Below are positions 27,067-37,376 of a stretch of 60,258 nucleotides of DNA, one piece after another; the first letter of the stretch is position 1; the number at the start of each line of letters is the position of its first letter. The notes beneath the pieces were generated by a model. The model was not told the DNA's origin, did not search any database, and saw only the letters and a program-made list of their open reading frames with translations. Source of the stretch: Candidatus Neomicrothrix sp. UBA2517. Lineage in GTDB: Bacteria > Actinomycetota > Acidimicrobiia > Acidimicrobiales > UBA8592. A program made the position numbers and the translations under genes. The stretch is taken from positions 1 to 60,258 of the forward strand of contig DDNP01000033.1 of assembly GCA_002341185.1 (NCBI GenBank). Reading direction: 5' to 3'.

Positions 27067-27561
27067 TTATCTCTGATCAGGGGTTATGTCCTTTTTAAAA
27101 TATTGAACTTTTTTTCCAAGACCGTGTTCTCGTTCAAAAAAAGGTTCCCACCCGAATTGGATATGAAATGCAATTGATTGAGGATTCGGAGGTTCAATAT
27201 TCACTTCACACAGAAGTATTGAAGCTCCGATATGACTAGCATACTTTTCAAATTCTTTATAAAGTTTGTTTCCCAACCCATGTCGCTTATATTTTTCATT
27301 AACCATGATTCGATCTACATAACAATGATTAGTGAATTGTGTTTCTAGCCATGTGTAATTATCGCTTGTATAGGATTTTCCTGGCCCTATAACTATTAAT
27401 GCTGCTGCAACTTCATCATCAATTTCCTCAATCCAGCATTTCTCAGCCATTGCTAGAATATTTTTCATTTCTTCTAGATTTAGTTTGTTGACAGCAGGAA
27501 CAGACGCATTGTTTAGAAACAGAAGTGGTTGTAAATCAGTTTGTTTATATTCTCGGAGCAT
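27067..27561 (-). CDS. GNAT-family N-acetyltransferase
   Basis: A 164-residue GNAT fold. The acetyl-CoA-binding motif A is visible as IMVNEKYKRHGLGNKLYKEF, with R-x-x-G-L-G, then a CEVN beta strand and an AFHIQFGW motif B. It starts at ATG 27561 and sits 63 bases upstream of the methyltransferase gene on the same strand. Acceptor unknown. Confidence 0.85.
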   Translation of the reverse strand: MLREYKQTDLQPLLFLNNASVPAVNKLNLEEMKNILAMAEKCWIEEIDDEVAAALIVIGPGKSYTSDNYTWLETQFTNHCYVDRIMVNEKYKRHGLGNKLYKEFEKYASHIGASILLCEVNIEPPNPQSIAFHIQFGWEPFFEREHGLGKKVQYFKKDITPDQR

Positions 27562-27673
27562 ATTTATTCTCTTCGTAGTTTATTGAATGGTGTCGTTGTC
27601 TTGGTTGTGTGATGATAGAGGGATGGAATAGACAATATTCCATTACAAAGAATAGTCGTAAGGAATTAATTGT

Positions 27674-28909
27674 ATGAGTACCACCCCTTTGCTATCAGGT
27701 GTTCGAATAATTGAAAGTTCCCTTTTGGGGCCTGGTTTGATCTCAACGTTCTTCTCTGACTTGGGCGCAGACGTAATTAAAGTTGAACCGCCACAAGGCG
27801 ATTACATCCGTCAAATGACGTGGCCGATAATTGATGGTGTCTCTCTTCTTCATCTACATACGCATAGAGGGAAAAGAAGTATCGCTTTGGATTTAAAAAC
27901 TGATGAAGGTTTAAGTATTTATAAGGAGTTAGTTTCTTCGGCAGATGCTGTCGTTGAGGCAATGCGCCCTGGAACTTTAGAAAGGCTTGGGTTGGGTTAT
28001 GAAGTCTTAAGGGAAGTGAATCCAAAGATTGTTTTTTGTACCCTTTCTGGTTATGGGTCATCGGGTCCTTACCAAAATATGCCAAGTCACGGGATTGCCT
28101 ACGACACTTGGGCTGGTCTCATTAACCCTGTTGTCGATGATGATGGATTTACTAGAATTCCACAGGATATGCCAAATGTTGGTATTAATGTTGGTCCGAT
28201 GCTCGGTGCCTTTGCATTGCTGGCAGGAATTACTCGCGCTCGTGCAACGGGTGAAGGGTGTCAAATGGAATTAGCCCAGTCTGATGCTGCTGCCTATATG
28301 GATTGGTATCGAATTGAGACGTGGAAGGCATATGAACGTCCTGAATCTGAAGTTACTGGTAACCCAGCAGATAATTATGAACGTAGGCCACCAGGTTTAG
28401 CTGGAATGTGGGAAGGAGTTCGCTATCAAATATACGAATCTTCAGATGGGCATGTGCTTTTTATGGCGTCAGAACAAGCATTTTGGAAAAACTTTTGCGC
28501 AGGGGTAGGAAGGTTAGATCTTTTTGAAAAATGGCCGGGTTCAAAATATGCGGATCATGCTAAAGGAAATACGGAACTTCACTTAGAACTAAAAGAAATT
28601 TTTATCCAAAAATCTAGTGCTGAGTGGCTGGAGTTTAGTGAAGAAGAAAATACACCTATAGCTCCTGTTTATAATGCTCAGACCGCTCCAACCGATCCAC
28701 AATTTCAACACCGACTTCCCTTTTATTCAGCTGATGATCTTGGGGCTGAACAACTTCCTCTTCCTGTCAAGATAGTTGGCGAAGAATCAATCGTTCCTAC
28801 GAAAGCTCCTAGTGTTGGCGAGCATACTGATGAAGTCCTCGAGAAAATACTTGGATATGACCAAAACCGCATAATAGAATTACGCGAAAATGGAGTATTT
28901 GGTAAATAA
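27674..28909 (+). CDS. CaiB/BaiF-family CoA-transferase
   Basis: A 411-residue class III CoA-transferase, a second member of the family in this window. Clear parts are RIIESSLLGPGLIST, HRGKRSIALDLK, a catalytic aspartate in ELAQSDAAAYMDWY, and the C-terminal SVGEHTDEVLE. AAGGAA lies before ATG 27674. It precedes an acyltransferase and an inositol-phosphatase-like gene on the same strand (27-base gap, then an overlap), so the three may be an operon concerned with acyl groups and lipids. Confidence 0.92.
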   Translation: MSTTPLLSGVRIIESSLLGPGLISTFFSDLGADVIKVEPPQGDYIRQMTWPIIDGVSLLHLHTHRGKRSIALDLKTDEGLSIYKELVSSADAVVEAMRPGTLERLGLGYEVLREVNPKIVFCTLSGYGSSGPYQNMPSHGIAYDTWAGLINPVVDDDGFTRIPQDMPNVGINVGPMLGAFALLAGITRARATGEGCQMELAQSDAAAYMDWYRIETWKAYERPESEVTGNPADNYERRPPGLAGMWEGVRYQIYESSDGHVLFMASEQAFWKNFCAGVGRLDLFEKWPGSKYADHAKGNTELHLELKEIFIQKSSAEWLEFSEEENTPIAPVYNAQTAPTDPQFQHRLPFYSADDLGAEQLPLPVKIVGEESIVPTKAPSVGEHTDEVLEKILGYDQNRIIELRENGVFGK

Positions 28910-28936
28910 GAGGAATTCAGACCTATTCTTTTTACA

Positions 28937-29959
28937 ATGACCCACTTTGCACGTCTTCATCCGTTAGCACGTCGTTCTTTTACCATCGGTTTGCTTCCTA
29001 TTGCTTTGGTGATAATAGGACTTTATTTCGTAATTTCGATTCCCTTAGGATTCTTCCTCGAAGTGAATAGAAAAAATCCAACTCGTCATACTCGTCTAGC
29101 TCTAATGTTATTTTGGTATTTATTACTTGAATTGCTAGGTGTTCTGATTGCCTTGATTCTTTGGTTTGGGACCTTCTTTGGTTACAAGATGAATTCAGAT
29201 AGATCTCAATATGTTCATGCATCTGTTCAATATTTTTGGGTTATATCTGTTTTAAGAGGGGCGACATTTTTTCTTCGAACTCGAGTTCGATTTCCGAAGA
29301 GTATTCCATTACCAAATGGGCCATACGTAATCGCTGCGCAGCATAGTAGTTTTTTCGATGCATTAATCCCGACGATATTGGTGGGGAAATATTGCAAAAA
29401 TGTGATACCTCGCCATGTTCTAAAATCAGAGCTTCTTCTCTCCCCCTCTTTAGATATCTATGGGAATCGTTTACCTAACCAGTTTGTCAGTCGTGAATCA
29501 GGCAATGCTGAACAAGAGATAGCAGGAATCAAATCCTTGGCCAAAGACCTTGCTTCTAATGCGCTGATAATTTTTCCTGAAGGAACTTTTTATACAGAGC
29601 ATCGCTTTAAAAGAATTATAGAAAGGATTGCCGAAACTGATAGTGGACGTGCCGACAGAGTTAGGGGCCTTAAGAATCTTCTTCCTATAAAACCAGGGGG
29701 AATAACAGCAATGTTGACTGCAAGCCCAGAGTCAGGTCTATATTTAGTTGCTCATCGGGGATTTGAGCCCTTTGGTTCGTTTAAACAAATTCTTGCGAAT
29801 ATTCCTTTTGATAATCCTGTAGAAATTTTTGTTAAATTCGTTCCTTCAATCAAGATTCCTAGGGAAAAGAAAGCTCTTTTAGAATTCATTGATTGTGAGT
29901 GGTTAGCATTAGATACATGGTTAGAAAGTAAGGTTATGAGTGATGCAAACTCCAGTTGA
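28937..29959 (+). CDS. 1-acyl-glycerol-3-phosphate acyltransferase-like (PlsC) membrane protein
   Basis: A 340-residue PlsC-family acyltransferase. Two or three hydrophobic N-terminal segments (residues about 15-85) anchor it. Catalytic HSSFFD (HX4D) is at about residue 134, and FPEGTFY (motif III) follows at about 217. It would add an acyl chain to a lysophospholipid or glycerol phosphate at the inner membrane. Its end overlaps the next gene's start by 17-20 bases. Confidence 0.85.
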   Translation: MTHFARLHPLARRSFTIGLLPIALVIIGLYFVISIPLGFFLEVNRKNPTRHTRLALMLFWYLLLELLGVLIALILWFGTFFGYKMNSDRSQYVHASVQYFWVISVLRGATFFLRTRVRFPKSIPLPNGPYVIAAQHSSFFDALIPTILVGKYCKNVIPRHVLKSELLLSPSLDIYGNRLPNQFVSRESGNAEQEIAGIKSLAKDLASNALIIFPEGTFYTEHRFKRIIERIAETDSGRADRVRGLKNLLPIKPGGITAMLTASPESGLYLVAHRGFEPFGSFKQILANIPFDNPVEIFVKFVPSIKIPREKKALLEFIDCEWLALDTWLESKVMSDANSS

Positions 29960-30716
29960 AAATGATTTACTTGATTTTGCCAAAGCAATTGCTGCAGAAG
30001 CAGCTTCACTAACATTGCAGTGGTTTCAGTCTCATGACCTAAGAGTTGATATCAAGTCTGATACCACTGAAGTTACAGATGCAGATAAAGCTGTTGAGGA
30101 GTATTTGCGTACTGCAATAGGCAAAGAATTCCCGCACGACACAATAATTGGAGAAGAATCAGAAAATTTTTCTGGAGAGTCTCAGCGAAAATGGATTATC
30201 GATCCGATTGATGGAACTGCTTCTTTTGCTCGAGGTGTTCCGTTATATAGCTCGCTTCTAGCGATGTTTGATGATTCCGGACCAGCTATTGGTATTATTC
30301 ACCTCCCCGCTCTTAACGAATTTATAGCTGCCGGAAGAGGGAGAGGTGTTTCCTGTTCACAATTGGAGAATTCGGTTTCATCCGTTACGAAAGTTTCAGA
30401 TAGCTGTATTTCTTCTAGTAGTTTTGATACTCCATGGTGGCCAGAGAATTCATTATTAAAAATTGCGGCTAGCGGTGCAAAAACAAGAACTTGGGGCGAT
30501 GGATATGGTTATTTTCTTGTTGCTACCGGACGGATTGAGGCAATGGTCGACCCTTCTCTTTATACATATGATATCGCTCCTATGTTGACGATAATTCCAG
30601 AATGTGGAGGCGTTATCTCTACATGGGATGGGAAAAGTGAACTTGTAGACAAAGTTGGTTGGGTTGCTTCAAACGGGTTGATTCATAACGATTTGTTAGC
30701 GTTGTTAAATAACTAA
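29943..30716 (+). CDS. inositol monophosphatase-family phosphatase (HisN/SuhB-like)
   Basis: About 257 residues of the IMPase fold. Metal-binding motifs are IIGEESE, the double-acid DPIDGTASF, and WGDGYGYFLV further on. The family dephosphorylates inositol phosphate, histidinol phosphate or related sugars; the WGD-YGY form recalls histidinol-phosphatase members, but I cannot separate them. GTG 29940 or ATG 29943 could start it, both inside the acyltransferase coding region. Confidence 0.85.
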   Translation: MQTPVENDLLDFAKAIAAEAASLTLQWFQSHDLRVDIKSDTTEVTDADKAVEEYLRTAIGKEFPHDTIIGEESENFSGESQRKWIIDPIDGTASFARGVPLYSSLLAMFDDSGPAIGIIHLPALNEFIAAGRGRGVSCSQLENSVSSVTKVSDSCISSSSFDTPWWPENSLLKIAASGAKTRTWGDGYGYFLVATGRIEAMVDPSLYTYDIAPMLTIIPECGGVISTWDGKSELVDKVGWVASNGLIHNDLLALLNN

Positions 30717-31705
30717 TTCTTTTCCTCAGGAATACCATCAAATTCAAGTATCTGAATTCCTTTTTTCTTTATATTTTTGAGAAAAACGGATGAGTCACAA
30801 ATTGAAGCGACTCCCCCAACTTTGTTCTTTAATTCATTCATCTGGTGCATTTCGCATAATACCTCAGCGACAATAGCCGTAGCTGTTGACGGAGCGCTTA
30901 CAGCCCCTAACACTTTAGTGATTCTTTGATTTTCTAATCCACCCCTAACCTCGACCCGCACAGCCCCTACTCCTCCATCTCTATGGGGAGGCGTTAGCAT
31001 AGGTAACCATGAGGTAAATCTATCTTGTCTCGTAGCGGATACTCGAGCAGTAATTCTTGATGTTGATGGGAATAGTGGTTTTAAAATAATTGCGTCTGGT
31101 AATGCTGCTCTATAACAATCCGCTCCAGCAATGGGCTCTGGAAACCAAATTAATTCCCGCCCTGAACCCCCTGGCCGACGAACCCATTTACCATCCCACC
31201 AGTCAATTGATGCTCTTTTCATTGATCGATGATGTTGTTTTGCACATGAGGGACCTCCAGTCCCGTCTTTGGCAATATGAATTTCATCAACATAGTCCAA
31301 TTCTTTAGAAGCAAAATCTACTAAAGCACAAGTCAAACCCGGAGAGAAACTTGCTCCAATGACTAAAGATGCTCCAGTTTCTTTTGCATCATCTTCTAGT
31401 TTTAATAATCCGGTAACATCACTGACCTTATTTGATATTGAAATAACTGAAATGCCTCTTCTAATTGCTCGTTGAGTTGTTTGTAAGTGTTGGCCAGAAG
31501 AGCAAGCTAATACAAGGAGTGAAATATTTTGATCTTCAATTTTTTCACCATTTGCACAAAAGCGAATTGCGCTTTGAGATTTCATTTGTGGTGGGACTTT
31601 TTCTCTGTCTGAGCCACTGACGAATATTGGAATTTGCGGTAGTGAAGTTTGCACTCGTTGAAGAAGTTGTAAGCCAACTGCTCCCAAGCCAAGGATCCCG
31701 ATCAT
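30713..31705 (-). CDS. NAD(P)-binding, saccharopine-dehydrogenase-like protein
   Basis: A 330-residue protein with an N-terminal Rossmann motif GLGAVGLQLL (residues 6-15), a second conserved region IGASFSPGLTCAL, and a C-terminal domain with GGVGAVRVEVRGG. It looks like the saccharopine dehydrogenase/homoserine dehydrogenase-type NADP-binding superfamily, but I cannot assign a reaction. It is convergent with the IMPase-family gene (overlap of 4 bases). It begins 13 bases after the small 42-residue gene on the same strand. Confidence 0.7.
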   Translation of the reverse strand: MIGILGLGAVGLQLLQRVQTSLPQIPIFVSGSDREKVPPQMKSQSAIRFCANGEKIEDQNISLLVLACSSGQHLQTTQRAIRRGISVISISNKVSDVTGLLKLEDDAKETGASLVIGASFSPGLTCALVDFASKELDYVDEIHIAKDGTGGPSCAKQHHRSMKRASIDWWDGKWVRRPGGSGRELIWFPEPIAGADCYRAALPDAIILKPLFPSTSRITARVSATRQDRFTSWLPMLTPPHRDGGVGAVRVEVRGGLENQRITKVLGAVSAPSTATAIVAEVLCEMHQMNELKNKVGGVASICDSSVFLKNIKKKGIQILEFDGIPEEKN

Positions 31706-31718
31706 AACGTAATTATTT

Positions 31719-31847
31719 TTAATCGGTTTCTAAGTCGCGCCATCCGCCACTCTTCAGCGACACGTTTCCGGCTTCTTTTGACTTAACAATGGCTGTAATT
31801 CCAATAGCACCAAGGAGCGCTATCAAAACTCTTATAAGTTGTCTCAT
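31719..31847 (-). CDS. 42-residue single-helix membrane protein at the DLW-39 locus
   Basis: ATG 31847 with AGGGG upstream opens a 42-residue protein with one membrane helix (LIRVLIALLGAIGITAIV) and a short polar tail ending WRDLETD. It occupies the place next to tRNA-Ile where many actinobacteria have a DLW-39 family protein, about 39 residues with the same helix-plus-tail form. I see no exact DLW motif here. Function unknown. Confidence 0.6.
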   Translation of the reverse strand: MRQLIRVLIALLGAIGITAIVKSKEAGNVSLKSGGWRDLETD

Positions 31848-31919
31848 AAGCCCCTTTTTTCATCTCTTAGACTTAATTCTTTGGAATTTACTGATGATTG
31901 TCAAGTCCAATTCTGCCAG

Positions 31920-31993
<74 letters not shown>

Positions 31994-32063
31994 TTTGTAC
32001 TGTTTCGGGATTCTACGATACCGCTCAGAAATCAAAAAAACCTCGTTCTATAGAAGAGTACTT

Positions 32064-32705
32064 CTATTCCGTAGACCTGCGTCGGCGGCGACGGGGAGGT
32101 GATGGACGGACAGTTTCCTCTTCAATCATTGTCACACGCAATCCGCCAGTTAAATCACTGATCAGATTAAAAAGTAAAATCATTAAGACATTAAGCGTTG
32201 ATCCGGCAATTGCTAAAATAAGTCCACCTAATGCATACCCCCTAAATATTTGCCTTCCATCGAAATTAAATGTGTCCAAGGCAAATAACTCAGTGATAAG
32301 AGATTCAAGTTTGTCAACTGTTCCCGATGATTCGGCAACACCCCAAATAATAAAGCCCGCTATTAGAAAAACAGCCCATAAACATGCAAAAAAGAGGATA
32401 GACATTTTTAAAACTGACCAGACTTCAATATGTCTAACTATTCGTCTGACTCTCCTTGCTTGTAATTTAACGCGTCTTCTCTTTTCAAATACAGATATTT
32501 TTCTATCGTTACGTGGACGCGAGGGAGTTGCTCCTTTATTACCAAAAAACTTGAGTTCAGTTTCTGTCATTTCTTCATCTGGATAAATAGAAAGGTTTTC
32601 CTGTTGTTCTAGTTCATCGGGATACGCATCAGAATGAACGTCTTTAATTTCCTCTGTTTTTTCATTTTCTGGTTTGTTGGTAGTTGACTCGTTAATATTC
32701 GTCAT
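32064..32705 (-). CDS. DUF3566 membrane protein
   Basis: A 213-residue protein. An acidic N-terminal region (about 85 residues) leads into basic RRVRRIVRHIEVWSVLK and then two membrane helices (about 105-130 and 165-190) of DUF3566, ending with an Arg/Pro-rich tail. It sits directly downstream of gyrA as in other actinobacteria. Function is not established; its constant placement beside gyrase is the only clue. Confidence 0.93.
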   Translation of the reverse strand: MTNINESTTNKPENEKTEEIKDVHSDAYPDELEQQENLSIYPDEEMTETELKFFGNKGATPSRPRNDRKISVFEKRRRVKLQARRVRRIVRHIEVWSVLKMSILFFACLWAVFLIAGFIIWGVAESSGTVDKLESLITELFALDTFNFDGRQIFRGYALGGLILAIAGSTLNVLMILLFNLISDLTGGLRVTMIEEETVRPSPPRRRRRRSTE

Positions 32706-32776
32706 TATTCGTAGTGTAGATTACGGAATGGTCCAGTGGGGTGGCATCCCCCCATGAACTGTTCTCAATTGAGGAT

Positions 32777-35245
32777 TTAATTCTCTGAATCAGGTGTTTC
32801 TTCTTGCTGAATTACAGGAGCGATTGCAGTCACTTTTGAGTCATTTTCGACTGACATTAGTTTGACTCCGGTAGCTGAACGACCCTGTATAGAAATAGTG
32901 TTTACTTTCATACGGATGATGACACCATTTGAAGCAATCATGAAAACTTCATCTTCTTCTCCTACAGAACGACTTGCAACAACTTTTCCTTTTTCAGGAG
33001 AAAGAGTAATTCCTATTACTCCTTGTCCAGCTCTGTGTTTAGGATTGAAACTATCAAAATCTGTTCTTTTCCCAAATCCATTTTCAGTTACAACTAGTAA
33101 TGATTTTCCTTCCTCCGCTAAGCATGCTGCAACAACGTGATTTGAGCCAGAAACTTTTATGCCTCGAACACCGGCTGCCGATCTTCCCATTGGTCGAACT
33201 TCTTCTTCATGGAACCTAATCACTTTTCCTTGATTACTGATGAGACAAATATGATTATCACCTGTTGTAGGTATAACTCTGACTAGTTCGTCGGCTTCAT
33301 TAAGTGTGATGGCTATAAGTCCTTTATTTCGTGATTTATCATATTCAGTAAATTTCGTCTTTTTGATCTTCCCTTGCTTTGTTGCGAAGACAAGGAACCT
33401 ATTTGTTTCGTAATCTCTCGTATCAATAACTGCTGCTACTTTTTCTTCTGGTGCTAATTGCAATAAATTAACGATTGCTGTTCCTCGAGCTGTTCGGCTC
33501 ATTGTTGGAATTTGATGAGCTTTTAAACGATGGACTTTCCCTAAGTTGGTAAAAAATAAAAGATAAGCGTGCGCAGATGTGTGCAAAATAGTTGTGATTA
33601 GATCTTCGTCTTTGAGTCCGGCTCCAGCTACTCCGCGTCCTCCCCTACCTTGACTTCTAAATTCATCGCTAGAAACAGTTTTCACATATCCACCGGAACT
33701 TAGCGAAAAGACAAGCTCTTCATCATCTATGAGATCTTCAATAAGGAAATCACCTGGATCAATTACTAGTTGTGTTCTTCGTTCGTTTGCATGTTCATCT
33801 CTGATCGCTGATAGCTCTTCAATAATTATTCTTCTGAGTTCTTTATCGTCAGCAAGTATTGCTTCAAGTTCAGTTATTATTTCAGATAATTCTGAAACTT
33901 TTTCTTCTATTTGATCTCTTCCTAACCGGGTTAGACGACCTAATTGCATGTCTAAGATATGGTTTGCTTGTGTTTCACTAAATTCAAATGGTTCATTTAT
34001 GAGTGCTGTTCTAGCTGTTGCCCTATCTTCACTATTGCGAATTGTTGAAATAATTTCATCAATCATTCCAATAGCCTTTAGCAAACCTGAATTTATGTGT
34101 AATTCATGTTGTGCTCTTTCTAAGCGAAATTCTGTTCTTCGTGTAACAATTTCTATTTGGTGATTAACCCAGCAAGTTAATGCTTCAAGGAGTGTCATTG
34201 TTTTCGGAATGCCGTCATCGAGCGCAACCATATTTACTGAGAATGATGTTTGTAGTGGGGTTCCTTTAAAAAGTTGATTAAGAATAACAAGTGAAGGTGC
34301 ATCTTTTTTTAGTTCGAAAACGAGTCTTGTTTTTCCTTTTGCTGATTCGTTACGTATTGTTCGGATACCTTCAATTTCTCCCTTATCGACCAATGTTGCA
34401 GTTTTTTCTTCAATTGATTCAACGCTTGTTTGATACGGAATTTCGGTAACAACTATTTGATCATTTTTTGTGCCTTCAATTATTTCGGCTTTTCCTCTAA
34501 TCTTTATAGAGCCTCTTCCTGTTTTGTACGCTTGATGTATGCCCGAGTGCCCAAGTATTTCACCGCCCGTGGGGAAATCCGGGGCTTTGATATATTCCAT
34601 AAGGTCATCGATTGTGGCATCTGGGTTATTTATGAGATGAATTGCCGCATCAGATACTTCTTGGAGATTATGTGGCGGTATGTTTGTTGCCATTCCAACA
34701 GCTATTCCTTGACCACCATTAACTAATAAATTAGGAAATCGTGCAGGTAGGACTTTTGGTTCTTGGGACGACCCGTCAAAATTATCTAGAAAATCAATAG
34801 TTTCTTCATCTATTCCTTCGAGCATTGACATTGCCAACTGTGACAATCTGCTCTCTGTATATCTCATTGCTGCAGGTCCATCACTTGGAGAACCAAAATT
34901 TCCATGTGGGTCAATTAGAGGGTGTCTAAGAGAAAATGGTTGTCCCATTCGAACCAGTGCTTCATAGATAGCACTATCGCCATGAGGATGATAGTGGCCC
35001 ATTACTTCACCCACTACGGTTGCGCACTTTACGTGTGATCTATCTGGTCTTACATTTGTGTCATACATTCCCCAAAGTATTCGACGATGAACAGGTTTTA
35101 ATCCATCTCTTGCATCAGGAAGTGCGCGGGCGACAATGACAGACATTGCGTAATCCAAGAACGATTGTTCCATTTCTTCTTGTATTTCAACATCTTCCAC
35201 TCCCTTTTCTGGATTGTTATCCTGGGCGGTGTCAATATTGCTCAT
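32777..35245 (-). CDS. gyrA: DNA gyrase subunit A
   Basis: An 822-residue type II topoisomerase A subunit that cleaves and rejoins DNA to introduce negative supercoils. The catalytic tyrosine is Y129 in AAMRYTESRL. The C-terminal beta-propeller contains the GyrA box QGRGGRG, which separates it from ParC. In the quinolone-determining region the residues are S91 and E95 (HGDSAIYE), unlike mycobacteria, which carry Ala at the first position. It follows gyrB with a 16-base gap and precedes DUF3566. Confidence 0.98.
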   Translation of the reverse strand: MSNIDTAQDNNPEKGVEDVEIQEEMEQSFLDYAMSVIVARALPDARDGLKPVHRRILWGMYDTNVRPDRSHVKCATVVGEVMGHYHPHGDSAIYEALVRMGQPFSLRHPLIDPHGNFGSPSDGPAAMRYTESRLSQLAMSMLEGIDEETIDFLDNFDGSSQEPKVLPARFPNLLVNGGQGIAVGMATNIPPHNLQEVSDAAIHLINNPDATIDDLMEYIKAPDFPTGGEILGHSGIHQAYKTGRGSIKIRGKAEIIEGTKNDQIVVTEIPYQTSVESIEEKTATLVDKGEIEGIRTIRNESAKGKTRLVFELKKDAPSLVILNQLFKGTPLQTSFSVNMVALDDGIPKTMTLLEALTCWVNHQIEIVTRRTEFRLERAQHELHINSGLLKAIGMIDEIISTIRNSEDRATARTALINEPFEFSETQANHILDMQLGRLTRLGRDQIEEKVSELSEIITELEAILADDKELRRIIIEELSAIRDEHANERRTQLVIDPGDFLIEDLIDDEELVFSLSSGGYVKTVSSDEFRSQGRGGRGVAGAGLKDEDLITTILHTSAHAYLLFFTNLGKVHRLKAHQIPTMSRTARGTAIVNLLQLAPEEKVAAVIDTRDYETNRFLVFATKQGKIKKTKFTEYDKSRNKGLIAITLNEADELVRVIPTTGDNHICLISNQGKVIRFHEEEVRPMGRSAAGVRGIKVSGSNHVVAACLAEEGKSLLVVTENGFGKRTDFDSFNPKHRAGQGVIGITLSPEKGKVVASRSVGEEDEVFMIASNGVIIRMKVNTISIQGRSATGVKLMSVENDSKVTAIAPVIQQEETPDSEN

Positions 35246-35261
35246 GTGTTCCTTTATCGTT

Positions 35262-37193
35262 CTAAATATCTAAAAATCGAACATCTTTAGCATTGGTTTG
35301 TATAAAAGTTTTTCTGCTATCTACGTCTTCTCCCATTAATTTTGAGAAGACTTCATCAGCTATAGATGCTTGTTCGACTGTTACTTTTAATAGAGTTCTT
35401 TTTTCAGGATCTAGAGTGGTGTCCCATAATTCATCTGCGTTCATTTCTCCTAATCCTTTTAATCTTCCAAAGTCTGCTTTATGTTTTGGATTATCTTTTA
35501 GGAAAAGTTCTCTGGCATGTTCATCTTTTAAATAAATTTTGGATTTTTTAACTTCCGTCGAGAATAAAGGAGGTTGTGCAATATAAACATGTCCATTTAA
35601 AACAAGTTCTTTCATTTGCCTGTACAAAAACGTTAATAAAAGAGTTCTTATGTGGCTGCCATCAACATCAGCGTCTGCTAATAAAACAATTTTGTGGTAT
35701 CTAATTTTTTCAATATCGAATTCATCGCCAAATCCGGCACCTATTGCTGAAATAAGTGCTTGAACTTCTGTGTTGTTTAACATTTTATCAATACGTGATC
35801 GTTCTACATTTAGGATTTTTCCACGTATTGGTAAGATCGCCATAGTTCCGGGGTCACGTGCGTCTTTTGCTGATCCTCCGGCAGAGTTTCCTTCTACGAT
35901 ATAAAGTTCTGACTCCTCTGGGTTTTTGCTAGAGCAATCAGTTAGCTTACCTGGTAACCCTGCACCATCTAACGCTGATTTTCTACGTGTTGCATCACGA
36001 GCTGATCTTGCTGCTATTCGAGCTCGTGCCGCTTGTACAGCTTTTTGGGTTATTAATTTAGCTTCTGCTGGATTTTCTTCAAGCCAATCTCGTAAATGTT
36101 CACCGGTAGCTTTTTCAACTAGTGATTTGATTGAAACGTTACCTAATTTGCTTTTTGTTTGCCCTTCAAATTGTGGTTCACGGAGTCGAACAGAGATTAT
36201 TGCCGTTAGTCCTTCTCGAATATCTTCGCCTTGTAGTCCGTCATCACTTTTATTTAATTGCCCGTTGTCTCGGGCATATTTATTGGCTGCTCGCGTTAAT
36301 GCTGTTCTAAATCCTTGTTCATGCATTCCGCCTTCTGTTGTAGATATACCATTCGCAAAAGAATGTATTCCATCAGAATTGAATCCTGTATTCCATTGGA
36401 ACGCTATTTCTACTTCTTGTTCATCGTCATCATCTTGAAAGAAACCTACCTTTTCAAACAAAGCGTCTTTTGATGCGTTTACGTGTTGAACGAAGTCTTT
36501 GATCCCGCCATCATATTTATATGACGTCTTTTTGTTAGTTCCATTTATTCGGTTGTCAACAAAATTTATTTCAAGCCCTTTATTTAAAAAAGCCATCATT
36601 TGAAATCGTTCTAATAATGTGGTCGAGCGAAAATCTATACCTTCTTTGAAGATTTGTATATCTGGCCAGAATCTAACTGTTGTACCTGTTCGTTTTTCCG
36701 GTGCATCTCCGATAATTGTGAGTTTTTTATCAGCTTCACCACCATCTTTAAATGACATAAAGTGTCGTTTGCCTTCGCGATCAATTTCAACTTCTACTTT
36801 TGAACTTAAAGCATTAACAACTGAAACCCCTACTCCGTGGAGGCCTCCTGAGACCTTGTATCCTTCGCCTCCAAATTTTCCACCAGCATGAAGCACAGTT
36901 AATACAACTTCAGCTGCTGTTAATTCTTCATATTGATGATGTGCACCAACTGGAATTCCTCGACCGTTGTCTCGTACTTCGCATGCGCCATCTTTAAGTA
37001 TTTCAACTTCTATTTGAGTGCAGTGACCAGCCATTGCTTCATCAACAGCATTATCAACTACTTCATAGACCAAGTGGTGTAAACCTGTTGGCCCGGTAGA
37101 TCCTATATACATTCCCGGGCGTTTGCGAACAGCTTCTAACCCTTCTAAAACTTGAATATCTTCAGCATTATATGAAACAGAAGTTTGCGTCAT
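35262..37193 (-). CDS. gyrB: DNA gyrase subunit B
   Basis: A 643-residue ATPase subunit of gyrase. The N-terminal GHKL fold has VVDNAVDEA and DNGRGIPVG. The TOPRIM domain has VEGNSAGGSAKDARDP and DADVDGSHIRTLLL. The C-terminus shows the conserved GLGEMNADELWDTT. Pairing with gyrA downstream confirms GyrB over ParE. About 180 AT-rich bases without a gene upstream probably hold its promoter. Confidence 0.98.
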   Translation of the reverse strand: MTQTSVSYNAEDIQVLEGLEAVRKRPGMYIGSTGPTGLHHLVYEVVDNAVDEAMAGHCTQIEVEILKDGACEVRDNGRGIPVGAHHQYEELTAAEVVLTVLHAGGKFGGEGYKVSGGLHGVGVSVVNALSSKVEVEIDREGKRHFMSFKDGGEADKKLTIIGDAPEKRTGTTVRFWPDIQIFKEGIDFRSTTLLERFQMMAFLNKGLEINFVDNRINGTNKKTSYKYDGGIKDFVQHVNASKDALFEKVGFFQDDDDEQEVEIAFQWNTGFNSDGIHSFANGISTTEGGMHEQGFRTALTRAANKYARDNGQLNKSDDGLQGEDIREGLTAIISVRLREPQFEGQTKSKLGNVSIKSLVEKATGEHLRDWLEENPAEAKLITQKAVQAARARIAARSARDATRRKSALDGAGLPGKLTDCSSKNPEESELYIVEGNSAGGSAKDARDPGTMAILPIRGKILNVERSRIDKMLNNTEVQALISAIGAGFGDEFDIEKIRYHKIVLLADADVDGSHIRTLLLTFLYRQMKELVLNGHVYIAQPPLFSTEVKKSKIYLKDEHARELFLKDNPKHKADFGRLKGLGEMNADELWDTTLDPEKRTLLKVTVEQASIADEVFSKLMGEDVDSRKTFIQTNAKDVRFLDI

Positions 37194-37376
37194 TTTTAAT
37201 TAATTTCCCTACCAAATTTTTTTAAGTGATTTATCTTTAATTTTCTCGTATTTTTTCTATAAAACACGTGGTCAGAGCGATAAATTACACAATTTTCATT
37301 CTATCATTTTTCAAGGATTAGTAGGGGTTATAAATGAGATAATTTTCAAGACGCTAATCAATGAATTTCTTTCTTT

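Noticed and set aside
32732..32760. GGGG-ATGCCA-CCCC hairpin after gyrA as an intrinsic terminator
   Set aside because: No T-run follows on the gyrA strand, and gyrA-DUF3566 cotranscription is usual in actinobacteria.
35926..36438. Plus-strand 170-codon frame inside gyrB
   Set aside because: It is antisense to the conserved gyrB core; Ser/Cys-rich composition is typical of a shadow frame.
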